DNA from: Corynebacterium sp. 74A
GTDB lineage: Bacteria; Actinomycetota; Actinomycetes; Mycobacteriales; Mycobacteriaceae
Assembly: GCF_008930665.1 (NCBI RefSeq)
Contig: NZ_PQMG01000001.1
Coordinates: 310,001 to 374,000, forward strand
Reading direction: 5' to 3'
Length of the DNA stretch: 64,000 nucleotides
Positions 17,571 to 25,372 of this stretch are shown here, piece by piece. Each line of letters opens with the position of its first letter. Position 1 is the stretch's first letter. The position numbers and the translations under genes are program-made. The notes beneath the pieces are model-generated. The model ran no database searches. It was not told where the DNA came from and saw only the letters and a program-made list of their open reading frames with translations.

Positions 17571-17909
17571 TTAGCCACGCGGTGGCCGCGGGCTGAGGGT
17601 GAGGGTGACGATCCCTCCTTTGCTGTCGCTGTGGGTGGGGACCTCGCAGGAGCCGTGGTCGCTACAGCTCGCGCAGGAGCGGGAGGTGGAGCAGGCGGAC
17701 ACCTGTAGTTTTCGGGTGAGCAGGTTCATGCGTTCGAGCTGGTCGAGCCCAGCGCGGATAACCGAGGCGTTCAAGCCGGTGGCCGCGGAAATACTACCGA
17801 TGGTGCTGGCACCCTGCAGGATGGCAGTACGGATGGCGCTGAGCGGGCGTACCGGTGCTGAGGAATCAGCACTGGCTTCGGCGGGAGTCGACGACGATGG
17901 TGCAGTCAT
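17571..17909 (-). CDS. FeoC-like winged-helix protein with Cys cluster
   Basis: Downstream of feoB on the same strand. From ATG 17909 the product is 112 aa; an in-frame GTG at 18017 would add 36 residues. A winged-helix-like part (IRTAILQGASTIGSISAATG, then LDQLERMNLLTRKLQVSAC) leads into four cysteines in ACSTSRSCASCSDHGSC. This wing-with-cysteines plan and the position match FeoC, the small cytoplasmic partner of FeoB that can carry an iron-sulfur cluster. It is longer than E. coli FeoC (78 aa), with a Ser/Pro-rich N-terminal tail. Function inferred from layout. Confidence 0.65.
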   Translation of the reverse strand: MTAPSSSTPAEASADSSAPVRPLSAIRTAILQGASTIGSISAATGLNASVIRAGLDQLERMNLLTRKLQVSACSTSRSCASCSDHGSCEVPTHSDSKGGIVTLTLSPRPPRG

Positions 17910-18062
17910 GACAATGTCGCTGTCTTTGATAGGAGAGGATAAGGACTGGCCAGGCGAAGTATCGCGGGGCCGAGATAGGACCGCGTCGCTCGCCTCGCAG
18001 CCAATGGTGCTGGCCACGAGGTGTGCGTCGATACGCAGCGTGCGGGCGCGGCGGCGGTGGGT

Positions 18063-20006
18063 TTAGAGGATGAGCTTGAGTACCTGGAAGACGGCCACGG
18101 CCAACACCCACGCGGTCAGTAGCTGGAAGCCGATGCCCACCACGGTCCACTTCAGGCCGATTTCTCTGCGCTGCGCGGCAAGCGTGGCCACGCAGGGGGT
18201 ATAGGCGAGAATAAAGATCATAAACGCCCACACCGCGGCGAGGGTATGGCCGCCGGAGGTCTCCTCGAAGTCGCCGCGGACGGCCTTCGCCAGCGGCGAG
18301 GAGGCCTGTTCCGTCGGGCTTTCATCGGTGACGTCGTCGAGCGCATAGGTTTGCGCCCACGAGGCGATCACGGCCTCCTTGGCCACGAAACCGGTAATCA
18401 GCGTGCCAGTGATAGACCAGGAGCCGAAACCGGCCGGCTCGAATATAGGCGCGATCGTCTCGGAGACCTGGCCATAGACGCTTTCGCGGGGGCTGAGGTT
18501 CTCATCGGCGAAGGAGTACTCGTCGGTGACGGGGATGGATTGCAGTAGGAACACAACGGTGACGGTGGCGACGATGATCGTACCGGCTGTGTGCAAGAAG
18601 CCGCGCAGCCGCACCCAGGCGGAGGCCAGGGTCAGCCGCAGCCGAGGCACCTGGTAGTCGGGCAGATCGATCACCAGCGGATCCGAGGGCATATTGCGCC
18701 ATAGGGTGCCACGCATCAATAAACCGGTGCACACAATCAACGCGATCGAGATGAGGTACATGGCAAATACCGCCGTCCCCGCGTGCTGCGGGAAGAAGGT
18801 GGCCGCGAGCATCACATACACCGTCAGGCGCGCCGAGCACGAAGTGAAGGGAATAAGAAGCGCGGTGAGCAGCCGCTGGCGCGGATTGGGCAGCACGCGC
18901 GTCGCCGAGATCGCCGGTACATTGCAGCCGTATCCCACAATCAATGGAATGAAGGCGGTGCCGGGTAGGCCGATGGTACGCATGACGCGATCAGTCACCA
19001 CGGCTGCACGGGCCATGTAGCCGGAGTCTTCCAAAATGGCCAAGCAAATAAACATCAACGCCATCAGCGGGGCAAAGGTGAGCACCATGCCCACGCCGGC
19101 AATGAGGCCGTCGACCAGCAAGCCTTCGATGACTCCTCCGCCAAGGCCCACTGCGCCGAGTAGCGCTCGGGCACCAGAGCTCACAGGCCCGTTGAAGAGA
19201 TTGTCGAGGGCGTCTTGCAGTGGCACCGCCACGGTGGTGGTGATCTGGAATACCAGCCACATCACCCCGAGGAACACCACAAGCCCCGCCCAGCGATTCA
19301 GCGCCACGGCATCGATCTTCTCCGACACACTAGGTCCGTGCTCGCCCTCGTTGTTCACCGCAGCCTGGACGGCCGCGTCGATATAGGCGAAGCGTTCATC
19401 GGCGGCGTCGAACTCATCCGCGGGTGCTTGTCGACGCTGTGTCTTCGGCGTGTTGAGTTCCAATTCCACAGCTTGGGGCAGGGCCTCGACATTCTTCATG
19501 CGCCGCGGATCCACATCGATCACCGGCATGCCCAGTGCCGCGGACAGGGCGCGGGCATCCACTGGCATCCCCTTGGCTGCGGCCATATCGTTTTTACTCA
19601 GGGCCACCACGACGCGTAGGGGCTGCTCGGCCAGCTGGGAGATCATGTACAAACTACGGGCCAAGTTGGAGGCATCCACCACGGCGATCACGCAGTCGGG
19701 CTTATCCTCATCGGGACCGTCGATAAGCACATCGGCGGTGAGTTGTTCATCGGGGCTGACGGGATCCAGAGAATAGGCACCCGGGAAATCGATGAGATCG
19801 TAGGTACGTCCATTGTGTTTCCACAGCACGCGCGAGGTTTCCACGGTGGTACCCGGCCAGTTACCGGTGCGGGCCTTGGTACCAGTGAGGGCATTGAGCA
19901 GGGTGGATTTGCCGGCGTTGGGGGATCCAACGAGAGCCACCACAGGGGTTCCTTCGGGGGCGGCTACGCCGTGAGTGGAGCTGTGACAAGACGGTGTTGA
20001 AGCCAC
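18063..20006 (-). CDS. feoB: Ferrous iron transporter FeoB
   Basis: Inner-membrane Fe(II) importer with a cytoplasmic GTPase domain. From GTG 20006 (AAGAGG just upstream) it has 647 aa: G1 GSPNAGKS (27-34), switch NWPGTTVE, G3 DFPGAY and G4-like SKND, then a hydrophobic region with the Gate motifs YGCNVPAISATRVL and FTSCSARLTVYVML. Somewhat shorter than the E. coli protein (773 aa), as in other actinobacteria. The frame is open further upstream, but that part overlaps the feoA-feoB hairpin and is unlikely to be translated. Confidence 0.93.
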   Translation of the reverse strand: MASTPSCHSSTHGVAAPEGTPVVALVGSPNAGKSTLLNALTGTKARTGNWPGTTVETSRVLWKHNGRTYDLIDFPGAYSLDPVSPDEQLTADVLIDGPDEDKPDCVIAVVDASNLARSLYMISQLAEQPLRVVVALSKNDMAAAKGMPVDARALSAALGMPVIDVDPRRMKNVEALPQAVELELNTPKTQRRQAPADEFDAADERFAYIDAAVQAAVNNEGEHGPSVSEKIDAVALNRWAGLVVFLGVMWLVFQITTTVAVPLQDALDNLFNGPVSSGARALLGAVGLGGGVIEGLLVDGLIAGVGMVLTFAPLMALMFICLAILEDSGYMARAAVVTDRVMRTIGLPGTAFIPLIVGYGCNVPAISATRVLPNPRQRLLTALLIPFTSCSARLTVYVMLAATFFPQHAGTAVFAMYLISIALIVCTGLLMRGTLWRNMPSDPLVIDLPDYQVPRLRLTLASAWVRLRGFLHTAGTIIVATVTVVFLLQSIPVTDEYSFADENLSPRESVYGQVSETIAPIFEPAGFGSWSITGTLITGFVAKEAVIASWAQTYALDDVTDESPTEQASSPLAKAVRGDFEETSGGHTLAAVWAFMIFILAYTPCVATLAAQRREIGLKWTVVGIGFQLLTAWVLAVAVFQVLKLIL

Positions 20007-20090
20007 GGGCTGGCCTCTTTTCTTCCAATTAGGGGGTGAACGGCACACTCCGTCGGGAACATGGGCTCTGGCGGAGCACAGGATGGTATG

Positions 20091-20124
20091 GCGCCACTTC
20101 ATGTGCGACCACATGAAGTGGCGC
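20091..20124 (-). other. Perfect hairpin in the feoA-feoB spacer
   Basis: 15-bp perfect inverted repeat (arm GCGCCACTTCATGTG) with a 4-nt loop, halfway in the 156-bp spacer between feoA and feoB. No T run follows on the feo strand, so it may trim, stabilise or attenuate the message rather than end it fully. Confidence 0.75.
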
Positions 20125-20162
20125 GGGGGCGACAACGTTGTTTTCAGCTAAGGCTGGGCGTA

Positions 20163-20396
20163 TTAGACCTGCAGACGCATTGCTCGCGCGGTATGGGCAT
20201 CAAGCGCATAGCGAGCGGAACCGACGCGGACAACAACGCCGCCGCCGGCTGTGTGGTGAGTGATCTCAATCGAGCAGCCTTCACGGAATCCGAGCTGCGA
20301 AAAACGGCGGTAACACTCGGGGCTGACACTATCGGAGTCAATGCCATCGAGGCGGCCGCGCTGACCTTTCTCCATCTCGGCGAGAATTGCAATCAT
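20163..20396 (-). CDS. feoA: Ferrous iron transport protein FeoA
   Basis: 77-aa cytoplasmic SH3-like protein that works with FeoB. Typical features are RRFSQLGFREG, the hydrophobic IEITHH strand and the VRVGSARYALD core with a final ARAMRL. Start ATG 20396 has the ribosome site AAGAGG just upstream. First gene of the feo block; a palindrome TGAGAATGTTCTCA lies about 85 bp before it. Confidence 0.9.
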   Translation of the reverse strand: MIAILAEMEKGQRGRLDGIDSDSVSPECYRRFSQLGFREGCSIEITHHTAGGGVVVRVGSARYALDAHTARAMRLQV

Positions 20397-20749
20397 GGAT
20401 AACCTCTTATCCGTTTCAAAGGGTGAACTATTTAATCCTAACGCCACACGCCAAGCCAAGGCTATGCTGGCCAAGTATGAGAATGTTCTCAGTGAGCAAT
20501 GCCTCACCTACCCAGCGTTAATGGATCACAGTCGATGCGAGACATAACGGTCCTCACACCCCTTCCCGCACTGCCCCGCTGCCGCCCGCGAACCCGTGGG
20601 TGCCCCCGCCTCGCCACCCGCTTCTACCCCACCCTCTGAGAGGGAAAACGCAGGTCATACTGAGCTGTGGTTATTACCACAGAAATCCACGGATTATCTA
20701 GGGAAAATACCGTGGGCTGTATTTTTATCTCGTTGTGTCCTTGCCTACC
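20397..20749. promoter_or_regulatory. Divergent control region between feoA and the Gly/Cys-tailed protein gene
   Basis: About 350 bp with no gene. It holds the palindrome TGAGAATGTTCTCA (20478-20491) on the feoA side and CTGTGGT-TATT-ACCACAG (20665-20682) on the other side. A stretch TTAGGATTAAATAG read on the minus strand resembles half of a DtxR iron box but is too weak to call. An AT-rich TATTTTTATCT at 20720-20730 could be the -10 region of the rightward gene. Confidence 0.45.
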
Positions 20750-21517
20750 ATGAGTCTCATGACCAGTGACCTTAAAAGTATCGGCATGGACTTCCCCGAG
20801 TGGCAGGACGCAGTAGAGGCTGCTATCTCCTCCAACCAGCTCGCCGTCACCGGCGAGGTCGGCGATGGCCAGCTTGTGCAGTTCACCGACGCCTCCGGCG
20901 CCCAGATCAACATTCTGGCCGCCGAGCCCTTCTCTACCTATGCGGGTTTCCTCTCCCCGCTCGTGGCGCGCGGTCATGTCACCATGGTCAACGATGTACT
21001 CGGCCAGATCGAGGTGCTCGATGATCAAGACGAGCCCATCACCACCCTCACCGCCAATATCGCTCAGGGGCCGCTGCTCGTCGAGGACGGCCAGCAGCGT
21101 TTCCAAGAGCTATCCATTACCGCTCTGGGGATTTCTTTGGCCGGTTTTAGCGATCCCGATAGCTATATCGCCTCCAGCTCTGGGCTGAAGCTCGGTACGG
21201 TCCTCTCCCACGGCGCCGAGGTGATTGCCGCCGGGGATGGCTCGACCCCGCCCGACTCGGCCGCCCAGATCGCCTTCCAGGTCTCTCACTCGGAGTACCG
21301 CACCAATGCCTTGACCGGCCAGCGCTTCATCTATGTGCGCGTCTCCTCTCCCTTCCCCATGGATCTGTGCCTGCCCGCCGACTCCGATCTGCCCACACCC
21401 GGCTCGGTGATCGCCGGGCGCGTGTCCCTGACCGCATCCATCCTCGCCCCCAGTGGCGGCGGCTGCGGCTCCGGCGGCGGCTGCGGTTGTGGTTCGGGAG
21501 GCTGCGGCAGCCACTAA
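20750..21517 (+). CDS. Unrecognised protein with Gly/Cys-rich C-terminal tail
   Basis: 255 aa from ATG 20750 (GTG 20735 and ATG 20759 are alternatives; no clear ribosome site, and a -10-like TATTTT just upstream raises the chance of a leaderless start). The body is acidic, without membrane segments or signal peptide, with predicted beta-type stretches. The last 20 residues are only Gly, Cys and Ser plus a final His, including GGGCGSGGGCGC, giving four cysteines in a flexible tail. Divergent from feoA. I do not recognise the family; a metal-binding tail is inference. Confidence 0.75.
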   Translation: MSLMTSDLKSIGMDFPEWQDAVEAAISSNQLAVTGEVGDGQLVQFTDASGAQINILAAEPFSTYAGFLSPLVARGHVTMVNDVLGQIEVLDDQDEPITTLTANIAQGPLLVEDGQQRFQELSITALGISLAGFSDPDSYIASSSGLKLGTVLSHGAEVIAAGDGSTPPDSAAQIAFQVSHSEYRTNALTGQRFIYVRVSSPFPMDLCLPADSDLPTPGSVIAGRVSLTASILAPSGGGCGSGGGCGCGSGGCGSH

Positions 21518-21623
21518 CCGGCTGGGCGGAGGCAGGGGAACAATTCGCCAGCACGACTCGTTGCCCCCATGTCCCCCATCATCGAGTGAGCTACTCGCCG
21601 CCGCGAGAACAGAAAGGAGCGCA

Positions 21624-22136
21624 GTGCGAAACCATTGGCCGTCCCTCGACTGGACCCACTACATACTGCTGGTGTGTTGTGTCGCCCTCATCGTCTTCCT
21701 GCGCTTCGAAGGCATCATTTTGGTGCTGCTCGTCTCCGGCGTGGTGTGGTATACCCTGCGCAATCGCCCCGATAGCAAGGAGACCGCCGCCGTGGTCTCT
21801 TCCATCCGCTATTCCGCGGAGGATATTCAAGACACCATCAGCGAATACGAGCGCTTTCTCACCGGCACGGACACCGATTCCATTGCCGATCGCACCTTGC
21901 AGCGCCCGGCGCTGGCCGATCCCGATTGCACGGACCCAGACATTGAAGAGTTCCACCACGAGTACTCCACGGCCAAGCGCTTCCTTAATCGCCTGAACTC
22001 CAAGCTGGAAACCCACGATACGATCCCGCAACTGGAGTCTTTGCTGGCGATCACCGATCGTCGTGCCGCCGCGCTCGAGGAGCGCTATCAAAGCGCTCGG
22101 CGCGCCGCGCTCCGCTTGGGCCACGACTACAGCTAG
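21624..22136 (+). CDS. Small membrane protein, unknown function
   Basis: 170 aa from GTG 21624, chosen because AGAAAGGAG lies about 4 nt upstream. Two hydrophobic segments close to the N-terminus (YILLVCCVALIVF and IILVLLVSGVVWY), then about 120 charged, helical residues likely facing the cytoplasm. Its stop codon overlaps that of the convergent miaA gene. Family not recognised. Confidence 0.75.
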   Translation: MRNHWPSLDWTHYILLVCCVALIVFLRFEGIILVLLVSGVVWYTLRNRPDSKETAAVVSSIRYSAEDIQDTISEYERFLTGTDTDSIADRTLQRPALADPDCTDPDIEEFHHEYSTAKRFLNRLNSKLETHDTIPQLESLLAITDRRAAALEERYQSARRAALRLGHDYS

Positions 22137-23083
22137 TTCTTCGCCACCACTGGGTCTTCGCCATCGCTATAGCCCCACCGGCGCAGCTGCGCTCGCGCCT
22201 GCTCGAGCGGGTTGTCCGCAGCGTCAATCCAGGTGATGCGCGGATCGCGTTTAAACCAAGAGCGCTGGCGCCGCACATAACGCCGGGTGGCGCGCACCGT
22301 GTCCTCATATGCCTGCTCGGCGCTGATCTCTCCACGCAGATGCGCCAATACCTGGGCGTAGCCGATCGCTCGCCCGGCCGTCGAGCCAGCAGTGAGCCCG
22401 CGCTCGCGGAGGCTGCGGACCTCCTCGATGAAGCCCTGGTCAAACATCTCGCGGGTGCGCTGCTCGATTCGCGGGCCCAGCCAGTCCATGTCTACCGCGA
22501 GTCCCAAAAGATGCGTGCCCCACCGCGGTGGGTTGTCCTTCGGCGGCTGGGACGCGGCATAGGGCTTGCCGGTCAGCTCGATGACTTCAAGGGCGCGTAC
22601 ATTGCGCCGGGGGTCATTCTCCTCGATGATCTCCGCTGCCGCGGGATCCACGGCACGCAGCCGCTCATGCATGCCGGCGGGGCCGATCTCTTCTTGCAGC
22701 GCCATATAGCGGGCCCGCACCTGTGGGTCGGTGGGCGGAAACTCCCACTGGTCCACCACCGATTGCACATACATCATGGAGCCACCCACCAGGACCGGAA
22801 CTGTTCCGGAACCGCGGAGACTCTCCACTACCCCGCGCGCGGTCTTGCCGTATTCGGCCACCGAGGCGGTGTGGGTGACATCCCAAATATCGAGCAGGTG
22901 ATGGGTGATACCGCCCCGCTCTGCTGGGCTGAGCTTGGCGGTTCCGATATTCATTCCGCGATAGAGCTGCATGGAATCGATATTGACTACCTCGCCACCG
23001 AGCTGCTGCGCTAGGGCGATACCGAGACTCGACTTGCCAGAAGCGGTGGGGCCGACAATAGCGAGAGGGGTGCACTGGCTCAT
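22133..23083 (-). CDS. miaA: tRNA dimethylallyltransferase MiaA
   Basis: Adds the isopentenyl group to A37 of tRNAs reading UNN codons; MiaB at 27447 then methylthiolates it. The 316-aa protein has the P-loop GPTASGKSSLG at the N-terminus, the DSMQLYRGMNIGTAKL substrate loop, and the C-terminal FKRDPRITWID end. Start ATG 23083 overlaps the stop of the upstream gene (ATGA), so the two are coupled. In many actinobacteria dapF follows miaA; here it does not. Confidence 0.96.
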   Translation of the reverse strand: MSQCTPLAIVGPTASGKSSLGIALAQQLGGEVVNIDSMQLYRGMNIGTAKLSPAERGGITHHLLDIWDVTHTASVAEYGKTARGVVESLRGSGTVPVLVGGSMMYVQSVVDQWEFPPTDPQVRARYMALQEEIGPAGMHERLRAVDPAAAEIIEENDPRRNVRALEVIELTGKPYAASQPPKDNPPRWGTHLLGLAVDMDWLGPRIEQRTREMFDQGFIEEVRSLRERGLTAGSTAGRAIGYAQVLAHLRGEISAEQAYEDTVRATRRYVRRQRSWFKRDPRITWIDAADNPLEQARAQLRRWGYSDGEDPVVAKN

Positions 23084-23697
23084 GCGGCCATCTCCCACTC
23101 CGCTACGAAGCGGCCTACCCCGCCGGTGGTGTCTTCTGCGAGGAGCTGCTGCGCTGTGGCCTGCTCGCGGAGCTCCCACAATTCCATCCAGGGCGCTGGG
23201 TCAAGCACCCCAGCCCGAGAGAGATCGGAGTAATGCCACTGCTCGGGGCTATCGCCGCGAAGCAGCTCACGCACAAAGCTCTGGGCATCCTCGGCCTCAG
23301 GGTGGAAGCCGCCGGGGGCTCGCTCGGTCAATGTCACGGGGCCATCGACGAGCACAATCACCAGCTCGGCGTGGACAAGCGCCTCGATCTTTTCGGCACA
23401 GGCGGTGATCTTCTTTTCTTGCTCACCCAGCAGGAGCCGGGCGATGATCTCGCCCAGGAGGTGTCCGTCTTGGGCGCGCGGCAGCTCCACCCCGGGTGCC
23501 CAGGCGCTGAGCGAACCGAGGAGCTCGGTGCGGCATTCCGGGGCGGCGGAGCGCATCACAGCGATACTGTCGACAGCGGCGGCGCGCGTGCTCAGGATGC
23601 TGCGGGCCGCCTGGCGCAGGCGCGCTGATCCCTCATCATGGGGAGAGACACCCTCGATCAATGCTGGGGAGGAGGGGATGACCACGATGTGCCGCAC
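23080..23697 (-). CDS. Conserved actinobacterial protein upstream of miaA (Rv2728c position)
   Basis: 205-aa protein starting at GTG 23697 (GGAG 6 nt upstream; TTG 23703 also possible). Begins RHIVVIPSSPALI and contains VIVLVDGPVTLTERAPG; the layout resembles class III extradiol dioxygenase-like proteins found next to miaA in mycobacteria, although I see no clear metal-binding set. Overlaps miaA by 4 bp. Catalytic role unknown. Confidence 0.7.
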   Translation of the reverse strand: MRHIVVIPSSPALIEGVSPHDEGSARLRQAARSILSTRAAAVDSIAVMRSAAPECRTELLGSLSAWAPGVELPRAQDGHLLGEIIARLLLGEQEKKITACAEKIEALVHAELVIVLVDGPVTLTERAPGGFHPEAEDAQSFVRELLRGDSPEQWHYSDLSRAGVLDPAPWMELWELREQATAQQLLAEDTTGGVGRFVAEWEMAA

Positions 23698-23875
23698 AGA
23701 CAACTCCAGACCTTGACTGATTTTTCCTCGGAAATTTAGCTTAAACCATCGGTGCTGCCACCTAGGGTTCTCCCCTACGTGCCCCCAGCAGAGGTGCTAG
23801 GGTTTTTGTCAGTTCGTGTTTATTGGCAGCCGTGCCGCGCGGCAGCGTTACAGACTTATAAGGATTCCTCACGCC

Positions 23876-25240
23876 ATGACTACTCCCCCGAGCCCCACAC
23901 CAGGTCCGCGTCCGGGCCCCCGCCCCGGCGTCACCCCCGGAGCCATGCCGGGAGCCACGCCCGCGCCGCGCCCCAGCGCGGTAGCACGGCCGGCGGCACC
24001 GCATGCTGTGCATATCCCGAAGTCGGATCCGTCCCGCTTCGGCCGCATCGACGAGGACGGCACCGTCGTGCTCATCACCAAGGCCGGTGAGCGCGTGATC
24101 GGCTCGTGGCAGGCCGGCTCCCCCGAGGCCGGTTTGGCCCACTACGCACAACGCTTCGCTGATCTTGCCACCGAGGTCGAGCTGCTCGAGGCCCGCCTCA
24201 AGGCGCACCCCGATGATGCCGCAAATATTCGCACCTCGGCGGCCGCGCTCCGAGAGTCCCTGCCCGAGGCCACCGTGATCGGCGATGTGGACAATCTCGA
24301 TGATCGCCTCGCGGAGATCATGAACGAGTCCGTGGAGGCCGGAGAGGAAGCCAAGCAGCGCAAGGCCGAGCGCCGCGCCCGGGCCATCGCCCGCAAGGAG
24401 GAGCTCGCTGCCGAGGCCGAGAGTATCGCCGCGGACTCCACCGAGTGGAAGGCCGCCGGGGACCGCCTGCGCGCCATCTTGGATGAGTGGAAAACCATCC
24501 GCGGTATCGATCGCGCCACTGATGATGCGCTGTGGAAGCGCTACTCCAAGGCCCGCGATTCCTTCAACCGCCGCCGCGGCTCCCACTTCGCGGAACTCGA
24601 CCGCAACCGCGCCGCCGCCCGCCGCACCAAAGAGGCGCTGGTGGCCAAGGCCGAAGAACTTAAGGACTCGACTGACTGGAACGCCACCGCTGGGGAGTTT
24701 CGCGAGCTGATGAAGCAGTGGAAGGCCGCCGGCCGCGCCCCGCGCGAGGTGGATAATGCCTTGTGGGCCTCTTTTAAGGCCGCCCAGGATCACTTCTTCC
24801 AAGCCCGCAATGCCCTCAACGAGCAGCGGGACAAAGAGTTCCAAGCCAATGCCGAGGCCAAGGATGAGCTGATCGCGGAATACACCCCGCTGATCACCCC
24901 GGAAAAGGACCTCGAGGCCGCCCGCACGAAGCTGCACGAGCTGCAGGAGAAGTGGGAGGCTATCGGCTATGTGCCGCGGGCGAAGATCCGCGAGTACGAC
25001 TCCAAGATCAAGCAGCTCGAGGACAAGGTTGCACGCGCCGCGGACGAGCAGTGGCGTCGCACCGACCCCGAGGTGCAGGCCCGCGCCCAGCAGTTCCTCG
25101 ACCGCGTGGATGAGTTCAACCACCAGGCCGCCGAGGCCGAGAAGGCCGGCAAGACCAAGGACGCCGAGAAATACCGCGCCCAGGCCGCCCAATGGCAGGA
25201 ATGGGCCGACGCCGCCACTCAGGCGGTGGACAACCTCTAA
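23876..25240 (+). CDS. DUF349-repeat coiled-coil protein
   Basis: 454-aa cytoplasmic protein. After a Pro/Gly-rich, probably disordered start (residues 1-45) it has at least three helical repeats of the DUF349 type, recognised by WKAAG, LDEWKTIRG, LMKQWKAAGRA and LQEKWEAIGYVPRA, then a helical end rich in Ala/Glu/Lys. DUF349 proteins are linked to ribosome or RNA-associated roles but the exact function is not known. Start ATG 23876 follows AAGGA. Same neighbourhood as Rv2731 in mycobacteria. Confidence 0.9.
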   Translation: MTTPPSPTPGPRPGPRPGVTPGAMPGATPAPRPSAVARPAAPHAVHIPKSDPSRFGRIDEDGTVVLITKAGERVIGSWQAGSPEAGLAHYAQRFADLATEVELLEARLKAHPDDAANIRTSAAALRESLPEATVIGDVDNLDDRLAEIMNESVEAGEEAKQRKAERRARAIARKEELAAEAESIAADSTEWKAAGDRLRAILDEWKTIRGIDRATDDALWKRYSKARDSFNRRRGSHFAELDRNRAAARRTKEALVAKAEELKDSTDWNATAGEFRELMKQWKAAGRAPREVDNALWASFKAAQDHFFQARNALNEQRDKEFQANAEAKDELIAEYTPLITPEKDLEAARTKLHELQEKWEAIGYVPRAKIREYDSKIKQLEDKVARAADEQWRRTDPEVQARAQQFLDRVDEFNHQAAEAEKAGKTKDAEKYRAQAAQWQEWADAATQAVDNL

Positions 25241-25264
25241 GCCCTTAAACGGCGCTTCTTCACC

Positions 25265-25309
25265 CCACCACCCACGAGACACCCCATTTAGCCGTCTCGT
25301 GGGTGGTGG
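25265..25309 (+). terminator. Terminator after the DUF349 gene
   Basis: Perfect 16-bp stem (arm CCACCACCCACGAGAC, 25265-25280 with 25294-25309) and 13-nt loop, 25 bp after the stop codon. Only a short TCTCT tail follows. Confidence 0.75.
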
Positions 25310-25372
25310 TCTCTGTGGCGCGGGTGACCACCGTGTAGCAGGTATAGGCCCACCGTTTAAGCTGGGTGGACG

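Noticed and set aside
20420-20460. DtxR iron box upstream of feoA
   Set aside because: TTAGGATTAAATAG matches only half of the consensus TTAGGTTAGCCTAACC, too weak to call; noted only in the control-region entry.
21460-21517. Short GGC/TGC repeats as a possible CRISPR or tandem repeat array
   Set aside because: They are codons for a Gly/Cys tail in frame with the gene; no repeat-spacer pattern.
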